This document shows, in pieces, positions 35,176 through 44,300 of a stretch of 64,000 bases of DNA. This stretch comes from UBA3263 sp964554335 (GTDB taxonomy: Bacteria; Bacteroidota; Bacteroidia; Bacteroidales; Muribaculaceae). A model generated the notes under the pieces. The model was given only the letters and a program-made list of their open reading frames with translations, did no database searches and was not told the origin of the DNA. The stretch covers positions 1-64,000 of the forward strand of contig CAZKOF010000003.1 of assembly GCA_964554335.1 (NCBI GenBank), written 5' to 3'. Made by a program: the position numbers and the translations under genes. How positions within the stretch are numbered: position 1 is the first letter of the stretch; every line of letters begins with the position of its first letter.

Positions 35176-35223
35176 AATAACCTCCATTTTTTCATAAAAT
35201 ATTTTGGAGGTTATTATTTTTTT
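35176..35223 (+). terminator. Intrinsic terminator of the lpx operon
   Basis: AATAACCTCCA (35176-35186) pairs with TGGAGGTTATT (35205-35215), 11 perfect bp, followed by a T-run (35217-35223). The -33 element of the next promoter lies in its 3' arm. Confidence 0.8.
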
Positions 35224-35234
35224 GCCTACCTTTG
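35204..35234 (+). promoter_or_regulatory. Promoter of the ABC/GntR/efflux operon
   Basis: TTG (35204-35206) and TACCTTTG (35227-35234) are 20 bases apart, with the ATG 25 bases after. The -33 element is part of the upstream terminator stem. Confidence 0.7.
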
Positions 35235-35259
35235 CGGTGTAATAGAACACTAATACACT

Positions 35260-36093
35260 ATGCTTACCACTCAAAATCTCACGTACCGCTACCCCGGACA
35301 AAGCACCCCTACCCTGCACGGACTGACGCTTGACTTTGCCCCGGGAGCCATTTACGGACTACTCGGCGCCAACGGCACGGGAAAGTCAACACTACTCTAC
35401 TGTCTTTGCGGACTCCTGAAGCCCGCCGCCGGTTCCGCACAACTTAACGAAGTCGACACTTTCCGCCGCAAACCCGCCACTTTGGCCGACATATTCCTCG
35501 TGCCTGAAGAGATAAACCTGCCGGCCATCAAGCTATCGGAATTTGTCAGCCAAAACGCACCGTTCTATCCCAACTTCTCGACCGATGACCTTGCGCGTTA
35601 TCTCGAGCACTTCAGGCTCTCAACGGATATTCACCTCGGCAATCTCTCGATGGGCCAACGCAAGAAAGCGTTCGTCGCTTTCGCGCTCGCGTGCAACACG
35701 TCCGTGATTCTTATGGACGAACCCACCAACGGTCTTGACATCCCCGGTAAATCGGAATTCCGCAGAGCAATAGTCAGCGCAGCGACAGACACCCGCACGA
35801 TAATCATATCCACCCATCAAGTCCGCGATCTTGACCGGGTTCTCGACCACGTCATGATAATTGACAACAAAGGACTGGTCCTCAACACTTCGACCGCAGC
35901 CCTGCAGAAGCGTTTCCGCTTCATCTTCACCGTTGACCCCGCGGAAATACAGGGAGCTATGTGGGCGCAACCCGCTGTCGGCGGCTATAACGTTATCCGC
36001 CCGCGCATCGACACCGAGGAGGAGACCGACGTCAATCTCGAGAGCCTGTTTGAATTTTCATTTGCAAATCCTGAAATCGCATCCGCCTTATGA
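35260..36093 (+). CDS. ABC transporter ATP-binding protein
   Basis: 277 residues with Walker A GANGTGKST, signature LSMGQRKK, Walker B VILMDEP and a switch histidine in IISTHQVRDL. It pairs with the permease that overlaps its end by four bases. The order ATPase, permease, GntR resembles the Ytr-type exporters involved in cell-wall antibiotic response. Substrate unknown. Confidence 0.9.
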   Translation: MLTTQNLTYRYPGQSTPTLHGLTLDFAPGAIYGLLGANGTGKSTLLYCLCGLLKPAAGSAQLNEVDTFRRKPATLADIFLVPEEINLPAIKLSEFVSQNAPFYPNFSTDDLARYLEHFRLSTDIHLGNLSMGQRKKAFVAFALACNTSVILMDEPTNGLDIPGKSEFRRAIVSAATDTRTIIISTHQVRDLDRVLDHVMIIDNKGLVLNTSTAALQKRFRFIFTVDPAEIQGAMWAQPAVGGYNVIRPRIDTEEETDVNLESLFEFSFANPEIASAL

Positions 36094-36920
36094 TAACCAA
36101 TAACTATTCAACCTCCCGCATGTGGGCGCTCACGAAGCGCTATGCCGTAGAGAACCGCCGCAACATCCTTATTACCGTCGGCGTCATGTTCGGACTTATA
36201 CTCCTCTACTCCATCGTAATGACAAAAGCATTGTCGCCGTCTGATGAATCAGACTGGAATCCCCGCGAGCGCACGGTAGTTCTATGGATGTCTTATATGT
36301 GGATGGACGCCATTATAGTGCAAGTACTCGGCTCTCTGACATTCTCGTCAATGTCGACCAAGTCGAAGCGCATATCCAACATGATGCTCCCTGCCGCCCA
36401 AAGCGAAAAATTCATCAGCCAGTGTCTGCTATATGTTGTCGGCGGCAATATCGCAATGATTCTCACTTTTATCCTTGCAGACACGATTAGCGCGCTGATT
36501 TTCGGCATAGCTCCGGGGTGGACAACACTGTCAGAGGTACTTAGCCTGAAACAGCTGTTCATGGAGACCCCAGAAATCATTCAGGGAGCGCTTCTGATGG
36601 TACTCTTCTTCCTGCTGATGTACCTCATGGGCCAGGCTATCTACGTGCTCGGTTCGGCACTTTGGCCTAAAAAATCTTTTCTCAAGACGTTCATCGCACT
36701 CTTTGCTATCCAGATTATCATTCCGATAATCATACCGTTCGGGATGTTGACCGACATTATCCCCGAGTTCATCCATTGGTTCGACTCGATTAACCGACAT
36801 GATGGCTGGCTTCTTGCATGGAGCGCCCTTGCCGTCGGCTATGCGCTTCTCTGCGGCGTCTACTTCCTTGCCTGGCAGCGCTATAAGCGTCTTGAAATTG
36901 TAAAACGGTTCCTGAATTGA
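36090..36920 (+). CDS. ABC transporter permease
   Basis: 276 residues, six membrane helices (for example NILITVGVMFGLILLYSIVM in part, and IALFAIQIIIPIIIPFGML). An extracytoplasmic or linker region lies between the second and third. It is the partner of the ATPase before it. Family-level substrate is unclear. Confidence 0.85.
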   Translation: MITNNYSTSRMWALTKRYAVENRRNILITVGVMFGLILLYSIVMTKALSPSDESDWNPRERTVVLWMSYMWMDAIIVQVLGSLTFSSMSTKSKRISNMMLPAAQSEKFISQCLLYVVGGNIAMILTFILADTISALIFGIAPGWTTLSEVLSLKQLFMETPEIIQGALLMVLFFLLMYLMGQAIYVLGSALWPKKSFLKTFIALFAIQIIIPIIIPFGMLTDIIPEFIHWFDSINRHDGWLLAWSALAVGYALLCGVYFLAWQRYKRLEIVKRFLN

Positions 36921-36921
36921 T

Positions 36922-37302
36922 ATGGCTTTACAAAGCAATTTACCCATATACCTGCAGATAGCCGACGGTCTGATGAATGACATTCAGGCCGGACGCTATC
37001 CCGCCGACGGTCGCATACCATCGGTTCGCGACGTCGCGGCAACCGCTCAGGTCAACGTCAACACGGCGATGCGTACCTTTGAGCACCTGGAGCGCGAAGG
37101 AATCATCTACAACAAGCGCGGAATCGGATATTTTGTCTCCCCGGACGCCGCCGACAAAATCAACGCGCGGCTGAAAGACAAGTTTTTCACCGTCGAGATG
37201 GACTACTTTTTCGGTCGCCTGAGCCAAATCGGCATGGCCCCGGTTGAGCTGCTACGGCGCTACGAAACATATCTGAATCTGAAAAATGATAACGCTAACT
37301 GA
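36922..37302 (+). CDS. GntR-family regulator, YtrA type
   Basis: 126 residues: a winged helix-turn-helix (PIYLQIADGLMNDIQAGRYP, then RIPSVRDVAATAQVNVNTAM, YNKRGIGYF) and a short helical C-terminus without a ligand domain, as in YtrA regulators. It lies between an ABC pair and a MacB-like efflux operon, and its end overlaps the next gene by 17 bases. It probably represses the whole operon until an envelope-active compound is met; that is inference. Confidence 0.9.
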   Translation: MALQSNLPIYLQIADGLMNDIQAGRYPADGRIPSVRDVAATAQVNVNTAMRTFEHLEREGIIYNKRGIGYFVSPDAADKINARLKDKFFTVEMDYFFGRLSQIGMAPVELLRRYETYLNLKNDNAN

Positions 37303-37957
37303 CGTCAACAAAACATATTTCAGCGCAATGCCCCTGCACGTGCTCCACGACATCAATCTCCATATCGACCGCGGAGAACTCGTGGCCATAATGGGAGCAT
37401 CCGGCTCGGGTAAATCCACTCTGCTGAACATCATCGGAATCCTCGACAACTACGACTCGGGCGAATACCGGCTTGACGGAGTGCTCATCAAGAACCTGTC
37501 GGAAAATCGTGCCGCGGAGCTGCGCAACAGAATGATCGGCTTCGTTTTTCAGTCGTTCAACCTGATCAGCTACAAGGATGCAGTGGATAATGTTGCCCTG
37601 CCACTGTTCTACCAGGGAGTGTCGCGCAAAAAGCGGCGCCTGCTCGCAATGGAGCAGCTCGAACGGCTTGGCCTCGCCGACCGTGCGCATCATCTTCCCG
37701 GAGAGTTGTCGGGAGGTCAGAAACAACGCGTGGCGCTCGCCCGCGCACTCATCACCAACCCGAGTATCATTCTTGCCGACGAGCCGACAGGAGCCCTCGA
37801 CAGCAAGACCTCGAAAGAAGTCATGCAGATTTTCCGTGAACTCAACGCCGACCGCGGAATGACAATCGTAATCGTTACCCACGACCCCGGTGTCGGAGAA
37901 CAGACCAACCGGATAATCCGCATTTCCGACGGCCGCATCGTCCCTTACGTGTCATGA
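37286..37957 (+). CDS. MacB/LolD-type ABC ATPase
   Basis: 223 residues with GASGSGKST, LSGGQKQR, IILADEPTGALDSKT and VTHDPG. This is the ATPase type that powers FtsX/MacB permeases with an adaptor and TolC channel. It is the first gene of the tripartite efflux group, overlapping both neighbours. Confidence 0.93.
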   Translation: MITLTDVNKTYFSAMPLHVLHDINLHIDRGELVAIMGASGSGKSTLLNIIGILDNYDSGEYRLDGVLIKNLSENRAAELRNRMIGFVFQSFNLISYKDAVDNVALPLFYQGVSRKKRRLLAMEQLERLGLADRAHHLPGELSGGQKQRVALARALITNPSIILADEPTGALDSKTSKEVMQIFRELNADRGMTIVIVTHDPGVGEQTNRIIRISDGRIVPYVS

Positions 37958-39174
37958 CAGACCTTCTGAGTGAAATATGGCAGACACTTGGCAATAACAA
38001 GAGCCGGACCGCGCTGACCGGCATCGCGGTGGCCTGGGGGATCTTCATGCTCATAGTGCTGCTGGGAATGAGTAACGGAGTCGTCAACTCGTTCAAGGAG
38101 AACACCCGCAGTCAGGGCTCTAACATGCTGAAAGTCTGGGGCGGCATGACCTCATTACCGTGGCAGGGCTACCAGGAGGGCCGCGTCATTGAGTTGAAAG
38201 ACGAGGATATCAGCCGCGTCGGCATCGACAACCCCGAACATGCCGCAAAGGTCACGAGCCAGATTGACGGAAGCAGCATGACGGTGTCCACGCCCCATGA
38301 CTACACCTCGGCCAGCTACTCCGGAGTCTACCCCTCGGAGCAGCGCCAGCGTGCACTCGCGATGAAGTGGGGCCGCTTTATCAACGACCGTGACCTCGAG
38401 CAGCGGCGAAAGGTAGTTGTTATCTCCGTAAAAACCGCCGAGACCCTCTTTGCCGACCCCTCTAAAGCCGTTGGCTCCTCCATCAAGATGGGCGAACTCG
38501 CCTTCATGGTTGTCGGGGTCTATGACACGGAATGGGATCAGACAATCTACGTTCCTTTCACTACCGCGCGTATGCTCGCCGGCGGCGGCAACTCAATCAG
38601 TTCGCTGATTGTCGAGCTGCAGAACGTGACAACGATGGCTGACGGCTCCGAGGCTGAAAAACGGACCCGCCGCAGCCTCGCGTCAAACCATTCGTTCCGC
38701 CCCGACGACGAGAGTGCCGTATGGGTATGGAACCGCTTCAACCAGCAGCTGCAGATGAACGAGGGCATGAACATATTGAACCTCGCCGTTTGGATAATCG
38801 GTCTGTTCACTCTTCTGAGCGGCATTATCGGAGTGAGCAACATCATGTTCGTCAGCGTCAGGGAGCGCACCCACGAAATCGGTGTGCGACGCGCAATCGG
38901 AGCGAAGCCGCGCAGCATATTGACTCAGATAATATGCGAGAGCGTTGCTATCACGACACTCTTCGGCTATATCGGCATTTTTCTCGGCACCGCAGTCAAC
39001 GAGGTAATCGCGCAACTGACGGCCGAGGTGGAGTTCGTCAGTAATCCGCGCACGGATCTCGGCATCGCCCTGTCGGTAACGCTGGTGCTGATTCTTGCCG
39101 GAATGTTCGCCGGCCTCTTCCCGGCCCTGAAAGCTCTTAAAATAAAACCAGTAGAAGCACTTCGAGAGGAATGA
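37954..39174 (+). CDS. MacB-type ABC permease, first subunit
   Basis: 406 residues: one N-terminal helix (about 18-40), a large periplasmic MacB_PCD domain (about 45-250) and three C-terminal helices of the FtsX domain (ERTHEIGVRRAIGAKPRSIL between them). It probably forms a mixed dimer with the next permease and moves drugs, peptides or lipids outward using the ATPase. Confidence 0.9.
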   Translation: MTDLLSEIWQTLGNNKSRTALTGIAVAWGIFMLIVLLGMSNGVVNSFKENTRSQGSNMLKVWGGMTSLPWQGYQEGRVIELKDEDISRVGIDNPEHAAKVTSQIDGSSMTVSTPHDYTSASYSGVYPSEQRQRALAMKWGRFINDRDLEQRRKVVVISVKTAETLFADPSKAVGSSIKMGELAFMVVGVYDTEWDQTIYVPFTTARMLAGGGNSISSLIVELQNVTTMADGSEAEKRTRRSLASNHSFRPDDESAVWVWNRFNQQLQMNEGMNILNLAVWIIGLFTLLSGIIGVSNIMFVSVRERTHEIGVRRAIGAKPRSILTQIICESVAITTLFGYIGIFLGTAVNEVIAQLTAEVEFVSNPRTDLGIALSVTLVLILAGMFAGLFPALKALKIKPVEALREE

Positions 39175-40403
39175 GAACCGGATTTTTCGATTTGGAGAAC
39201 TGGCGCGAAATCGGCGCCACGCTCTCGCGCAACAAGACGCGCACGTTTCTCACCGCATTCGGCATCTTCTGGGGCACGGCGATGCTCGCCATGCTTCTCG
39301 GCGGCGCCGACGGCCTGGAGCGGATGCTTCGGCGAAATTTCGACGGCTTTGCGAGCAACAGTGCCGCCATGTTCGCCAACCGTCGCACGATTTCCTACCG
39401 TGGATTCAACAAAGGCTCGGGCTGGGAAATGTCGGCCGCCGACATCGAGGCTATGCGCCTGATTCCGGGAATGGAGGCGGTTGCCGCCACCAACTACACC
39501 GGCTCGCTGACTGTTTCAGCAGGAAAATACACGACCACGGCGACCGCCCAGGGCGTTGACCAGGACTTCATGAAAGCATTCCTGCCAACGATAAACTCGG
39601 GACGTTTCATCAATGAAAGCGACCAACGTCAACGGGCTAAGGTAGCCGTACTCGGGGTGAATATAGCGAACAAACTGTTTCCCTCAGGCAACGCCATCGG
39701 GCAGTTCATAAACCTTCAGGGAATATATTACAAAGTTGTCGGCACCGCCTCTCAGGAGGCTGAAATCAGAATCAACGGGACGAAAATCGACGACTGCATC
39801 ACCCTGCCGCAGTCAACCCTCACACAGGCATTCAACCTCGGCGACGGAGTCGACGGCGTAATGATAGTGGCCGGCAACGGTTCATCGCCCAAAATTCTGA
39901 AACCGCGCATCATGCGCGTTATCCGCGCGAACCATCCGATTGACCCGGCCGACGATCAGGCACTGTTTTTTTTCGATATCAGCGAGCAATTCGCAATGGT
40001 CGACAATCTATTTATGGGAATCACCCTGTTGGCCATGTTCGTCGGCATCGGAACGCTCGTTGCCGGTATTATAGGTGTCGGCAACATCATGTGGGTCATC
40101 GTGAAGGAACGCACCAACGAAATCGGCGTGCGACGCGCAATCGGCGCCAAGCCGGTTGACATCGTGGTGCAGATTCTCTCTGAAGGAATTGCGTTGACGT
40201 CAGTCGCCGGAACCGCAGGCATCGTCTTTGCCTGTTCCATACTTGGCGCCGCACAGTATGCAACCGGCGTTAACTTCCAGATTTCGTTCGGTGTGGCAAT
40301 CTCCATCATGTCGATATTCCTTGTGCTCGGCATCGCCGCCAGTATCATACCCTCACTCAAAGCAATGAAAATAAAACCAATCGAAGCAATAAACGACAAA
40401 TGA
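39171..40403 (+). CDS. MacB-type ABC permease, second subunit
   Basis: 410 residues, homologous in layout to the previous permease: N-terminal helix (about 20-40, TFLTAFGIFWGTAMLAMLLGG in part), a periplasmic domain and three FtsX helices with VKERTNEIGVRRAIGAKPVD. Two different permeases in one operon suggest a heterodimer. It overlaps both neighbours by four bases. Confidence 0.9.
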   Translation: MRTGFFDLENWREIGATLSRNKTRTFLTAFGIFWGTAMLAMLLGGADGLERMLRRNFDGFASNSAAMFANRRTISYRGFNKGSGWEMSAADIEAMRLIPGMEAVAATNYTGSLTVSAGKYTTTATAQGVDQDFMKAFLPTINSGRFINESDQRQRAKVAVLGVNIANKLFPSGNAIGQFINLQGIYYKVVGTASQEAEIRINGTKIDDCITLPQSTLTQAFNLGDGVDGVMIVAGNGSSPKILKPRIMRVIRANHPIDPADDQALFFFDISEQFAMVDNLFMGITLLAMFVGIGTLVAGIIGVGNIMWVIVKERTNEIGVRRAIGAKPVDIVVQILSEGIALTSVAGTAGIVFACSILGAAQYATGVNFQISFGVAISIMSIFLVLGIAASIIPSLKAMKIKPIEAINDK

Positions 40404-41491
40404 AAAAGTACTTGAAAGTAGCCCTTTGGGTGCTTGTTGCCGCGCTATTTGTCGGCACATTCATCTATCTGTTCCTGAATTCCCGCGGAAAGAAAACGGA
40501 GTATGAGATTGTAAGTCCCACTACCGGCACGACCATAACCAAAAGCACGCTGCTGACAGGGAACATCGAGCCTCGCGATGAGATTGAAATCAAACCGCAG
40601 ATTTCAGGCATCATATCGGAATTTCTCGTCGACGCCGGCGACCTGGTCAAGGAGGGCGATGTGATTGCAAAAATCAAAGTCATCGCCGATGAGAGTCAGT
40701 TGTCATCGGCCCAAAACCGCGTGACTGTTGCCAAAAACGCCCTCGAACTCCAGCGCAGCAAGAGCGCACGCACATCGGAACTATATGAAAAGATGTTCGT
40801 CAGCCGCGAGGAATTTGAAGAATCGGAGAACGCGCTGCGTAACGCCGAGATTGAACTCTCGGCGGCCGAGGACGCACTGTCAATCGTGCGCGACGGCGTC
40901 AGCGCAACCAACGCCCAGGGGAGCAACACCCTCGTAAGGGCAACAATCACCGGCCTGGTTCTTGACGTCCCTGTAAAGGTCGGTTCATCGGTCATACAGT
41001 CAAACACCTTCAACGATGGCACCACCATTGCAAAAGTCGCCGATATGTCTGACCTGATATTCAAAGGGAAAGTTGACGAAACCGAGGTTGGCCTCCTCTC
41101 CATAGGGCAACCGATGACCATTACCATCGGCGCCATGCAGGACGTCCGATCTGACGCCAAGATTGAATATATCGCACCGAAAGCCGAGAATGAGAACGGC
41201 ACCAACACATTTGAAATCAAAGCCGCAGTCAACCTGATGGACGTAAAGGATCTGCGCGCGGGCTATAGCGCCAATGCCGCCGTGACGCTCCAAGAGGCGC
41301 GCGACGTCATGAGCGTTCCGGAAGCCGTTATTGAGTTCGAGGGCGAAGACGCCTATGTCTATGTGCTGACCGATGCCGACAAGCAGACATTCGAGCGCCG
41401 TAAAATTGAAACGGGCCTCAGCGACGGCATCAATATCGAGGTCACGGGAGGGATAACCGCAGACGACAAACTCAGAGGAAACATGAAATGA
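40400..41491 (+). CDS. HlyD/RND-type periplasmic adaptor protein
   Basis: 363 residues: N-terminal membrane anchor (about 5-27), a lipoyl-like half (ISGIISEFLVDAGDLVKEGD, VIAKI), a helical hairpin (about 95-170), a beta-barrel and a membrane-proximal domain. It bridges the permeases and the TolC channel of this operon. Confidence 0.9.
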   Translation: MKKYLKVALWVLVAALFVGTFIYLFLNSRGKKTEYEIVSPTTGTTITKSTLLTGNIEPRDEIEIKPQISGIISEFLVDAGDLVKEGDVIAKIKVIADESQLSSAQNRVTVAKNALELQRSKSARTSELYEKMFVSREEFEESENALRNAEIELSAAEDALSIVRDGVSATNAQGSNTLVRATITGLVLDVPVKVGSSVIQSNTFNDGTTIAKVADMSDLIFKGKVDETEVGLLSIGQPMTITIGAMQDVRSDAKIEYIAPKAENENGTNTFEIKAAVNLMDVKDLRAGYSANAAVTLQEARDVMSVPEAVIEFEGEDAYVYVLTDADKQTFERRKIETGLSDGINIEVTGGITADDKLRGNMK

Positions 41492-42789
41492 TGAAACACA
41501 TTTTATTTGCAGCAATCGTTGCCTCCGCGTTTTCGGCCGGTGCAGAGGTAATGGATCTTGACCACTGCATCAGTTACGCCATTGAGAACAACCTGAGCAT
41601 CCGCCAGCGCAACATCGAGCGCCGTTCTGCCGAGCAGGATGTTGTCAGCGCAAAGGACGCCGTCCTGCCGCAAATCAGCGGGTCCGCCTCTAAGTCGTGG
41701 GACTTCGGCCGAGGTCTGACGGCATCAAACACTTACGCCGACCGCAACACGAAGAGTTTCGGTGCCCAACTCGGATTACAACTCCCGTTGTTCAACGGAC
41801 TCCAGACCGTGCGCAATGTGGATTACGCAAAGGCGTCACTGACAGCCATAGTCGAGAATCTCGAGGCGACAAAAGACGACGTTATCCTGCGCGTAATGGC
41901 ACAGTATCTGCAAGTTCTCTACTGCGGCGAGCTCGAGGGGGTCGCACTTTCGCAGGCCGAGTTGACCGCCGGGGAACTCGAACGCCGCGAGGCTCTTCTC
42001 AGCGCCGGTAAAATTCCCGAAGCCGACATGCTTGACGCCCGCAGTCAGGCCGCACAGGCACGGCTCCAGCTCGTGAACGCGCAGAATGACCGCGCCACTG
42101 CCCTGCTTGACCTCGCCCAACTGCTGCGAGTTCCGGACGTCAGCGATTTTGACATCGTTGCTCTCGACACGAATACTGAACCCGTCATCCGCGACCCACG
42201 GTCAGTCTATGAGGCGGCCCTCGGATTCAACCACACAATCCGTGCCAACCATCTGCAGGTCGATGCCGCAGACCGGCGCATAAAGCTGGCACAAACCGGT
42301 TACATTCCCCGTCTCAGCTTCAATGCCGGACTGAGCACCAACTACTATAACGTCGCGGGCTATGACAACGAGTCTTTCAAGTCACAGATGAAGCACAATT
42401 TCAGCCAGGTTGTCGGATTCACTCTCAACGTGCCGATTTTTGACGGCCTCACCACGCGCAATAACATACGCTCTGCGCGCCTGCAGAAACTCAGCGCCGA
42501 TCTCAACCTGGAAACACAGAAAGACAACCTGTTCAAGGCCATAAACGAGAGCTATCTTCAGGCGGTTGGTGCCCGCGAGAAACTTGCCGCTGCCGAAGAT
42601 GCGTGCACCGCAGGCGCGTCGGCTCTCGCCGCCGTGCAGGAAAAATATAACCTCGGGCGTGCGACCCCGACAGATTTCGACACCGCAAAGAATAACTTCA
42701 TCCAAGCAATGTCCGAGCGAGCCCGTGCCCGATATGAACTGATTCTGCGAACCAAAATACTCGACTTTTACGCTACACCTCGGGGCTGA
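41488..42789 (+). CDS. TolC-family outer membrane channel
   Basis: 433 residues with a signal peptide (about 1-18) and the repeated TolC layout: two helical/beta halves (ISYAIENNLSIRQRNIERRS and QLGLQLPLFNGLQTVRNVDY in the first, FTLNVPIFDGLTTRNNIRSA and LQKLSADLNLETQ in the second). It is the exit channel of the efflux operon and its last gene; a terminator-like hairpin follows. Confidence 0.92.
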   Translation: MMKHILFAAIVASAFSAGAEVMDLDHCISYAIENNLSIRQRNIERRSAEQDVVSAKDAVLPQISGSASKSWDFGRGLTASNTYADRNTKSFGAQLGLQLPLFNGLQTVRNVDYAKASLTAIVENLEATKDDVILRVMAQYLQVLYCGELEGVALSQAELTAGELERREALLSAGKIPEADMLDARSQAAQARLQLVNAQNDRATALLDLAQLLRVPDVSDFDIVALDTNTEPVIRDPRSVYEAALGFNHTIRANHLQVDAADRRIKLAQTGYIPRLSFNAGLSTNYYNVAGYDNESFKSQMKHNFSQVVGFTLNVPIFDGLTTRNNIRSARLQKLSADLNLETQKDNLFKAINESYLQAVGAREKLAAAEDACTAGASALAAVQEKYNLGRATPTDFDTAKNNFIQAMSERARARYELILRTKILDFYATPRG

Positions 42790-42819
42790 GGTGCACAAGT
42801 GATTAAATATTGCGCAATA

Positions 42820-42860
42820 GGTTAACATTACAAAAAAATGTTAGCCTGTTTCGCTTTTTT
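42820..42860 (+). terminator. Possible terminator after tolC
   Basis: GGTTAACATT (42820-42829) pairs with AATGTTAGCC (42837-42846), with one wobble pair. The loop is A-rich, and TGTTTCGCTTTTTT follows. Confidence 0.55.
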
Positions 42861-42863
42861 GCG

Positions 42864-42943
42864 TATATTTGCGTTTAAATTTAGTAATCAAAACGCTTCC
42901 CCTTAAGGAAAAGCACTTTAACTTTTAACTTTCAACTTTTAAC
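42864..42943 (+). promoter_or_regulatory. Leader of the 2-oxoacid oxidoreductase operon
   Basis: TATATTTG (42864-42871) is a candidate -7 box, with no clear -33. The leader contains a short tandem run of the 7-mer AACTTTY (42920-42926, 42927-42933, 42934-42940), just before the ATG at 42950. Confidence 0.45.
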
Positions 42944-42949
42944 ATACAA

Positions 42950-43177
42950 ATGGCAAAGGCAATAGGCACCGTCGACATTGACTCGAACCGCTGCAAGGGT
43001 TGTAACCTCTGCGTTGTTGCATGCCCGACATCGGTACTTGCGCTCCGCCCAACGGAAGTCAACGACCGCGGATATCACTTTGCCTACGCTCTGAATGCTG
43101 AAGCGTGTGTCGGCTGCGGCTCCTGCGCGTTGGTATGTCCCGACGCATGCATCGAGGTATATCGCCTCATCAGATAA
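42950..43177 (+). CDS. korD: 2x[4Fe-4S] ferredoxin subunit of 2-oxoacid oxidoreductase
   Basis: 75 residues with two cluster motifs, CKGCNLCVVACP and CVGCGSCALVCPD. It carries electrons from the catalytic subunits to soluble ferredoxin. Its place at the head of the kor genes is the usual one (delta subunit). Confidence 0.9.
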   Translation: MAKAIGTVDIDSNRCKGCNLCVVACPTSVLALRPTEVNDRGYHFAYALNAEACVGCGSCALVCPDACIEVYRLIR

Positions 43178-43202
43178 CCGAGTGTAGAAAAAGATTTATA
43201 CG

Positions 43203-44294
43203 ATGAATCAGGAAGAAGTTAAACTCATGAAGGGTAACGAAGCCATTGCTCATGCGGCCATCCGCTATGGCGTCGACGGCTATTTCGGCTACCCGATTAC
43301 CCCGCAGTCCGAGATACTTGAAACCCTCGAGGAGCTGCGCCCCTGGGAGACTACAGGCATGGTGGTTCTCCAAAGCGAGAGCGAAGTCGCTGCGATAAAC
43401 ATGGTATATGGCGGTGCGTCGACAGGCAAAGCCGTCATGACTTCATCCTCCTCGCCGGGCGTCAGCCTGATGCAAGAAGGCATCAGCTACATAGCGGCAG
43501 GAGAATTGCCCGCGCTTATCATCAACGTCATGCGAGGCGGCCCGGGTTTGGGCACCATCCAACCCTCGCAGAGCGATTACTTCCAGACCGTCAAAGGCGG
43601 CGGCCACGGTGACTACCGCATGATTGTACTCGCCCCCGCATCGGTTCAGGATATGGCCGATTTTGTCGGTCTCGGCTTCGATCTCTCTTTCAAGTACCGC
43701 ACTCCGGCAATGTTGCTTAGCGACGGTATCATAGGACAGATGATGGAGAAAGTCGTTCTTCCGCCGGCCCGTCCGCGGCGCACCGACGAGGAAATTCGCC
43801 GTCAATGCCCCTGGGCTGTCACCGGCAAACATGGCCGCAGCCACCGCAACGTGTCGACCACGCTCGAGCTCGAGTCGCACGTAATGGAGAACAATAATAA
43901 GCGCCTGCAGGCAACATATGCCGAAATCGAGCGCAACGAGGTCAGATATGAAGAGTATATGACCGACGACGCAGAATATCTCTTCGTTGCTTTCGGTTGT
44001 ATGAGCCGCATATGCAAGAAGTCGATCGAACAGGCCCGCGCCCGCGGTATCAAAGTGGGACTGCTGCGACCGATTACTCTTTGGCCCTTCCCCTCGGAGG
44101 CAATCAGCAGACTTGCAGGCAAAGTAAAGGGAATATTGACTGCAGAGATGAATGCCGGCCAGATGGTCGAGGACGTTCGTCTCGCCGTTAAGGGTCGTGT
44201 TCCCGTTCATCATTTCGGTCGCAACGGCGGCATCGTCCCCAATCCGGGCGAGGTTGTTGACTCTCTCGTAGAACAATTTTCAATCAAGGAGTAA
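43203..44294 (+). CDS. korA: 2-oxoacid:ferredoxin oxidoreductase, alpha subunit
   Basis: 363 residues. The pyrimidine-binding domain holds GYPITPQSEILE, EVAAINMVYGGASTGKAVMT and SPGVSLMQEG; the C-terminal domain follows at about 255-360. With KorB and KorC it oxidatively decarboxylates a 2-oxoacid (2-oxoglutarate or branched-chain) to acyl-CoA with ferredoxin reduction. The substrate cannot be fixed from sequence alone: VorB-type 3-methyl-2-oxobutanoate enzymes look much the same. Confidence 0.9.
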   Translation: MNQEEVKLMKGNEAIAHAAIRYGVDGYFGYPITPQSEILETLEELRPWETTGMVVLQSESEVAAINMVYGGASTGKAVMTSSSSPGVSLMQEGISYIAAGELPALIINVMRGGPGLGTIQPSQSDYFQTVKGGGHGDYRMIVLAPASVQDMADFVGLGFDLSFKYRTPAMLLSDGIIGQMMEKVVLPPARPRRTDEEIRRQCPWAVTGKHGRSHRNVSTTLELESHVMENNNKRLQATYAEIERNEVRYEEYMTDDAEYLFVAFGCMSRICKKSIEQARARGIKVGLLRPITLWPFPSEAISRLAGKVKGILTAEMNAGQMVEDVRLAVKGRVPVHHFGRNGGIVPNPGEVVDSLVEQFSIKE

Positions 44295-44300
44295 GAAGCC

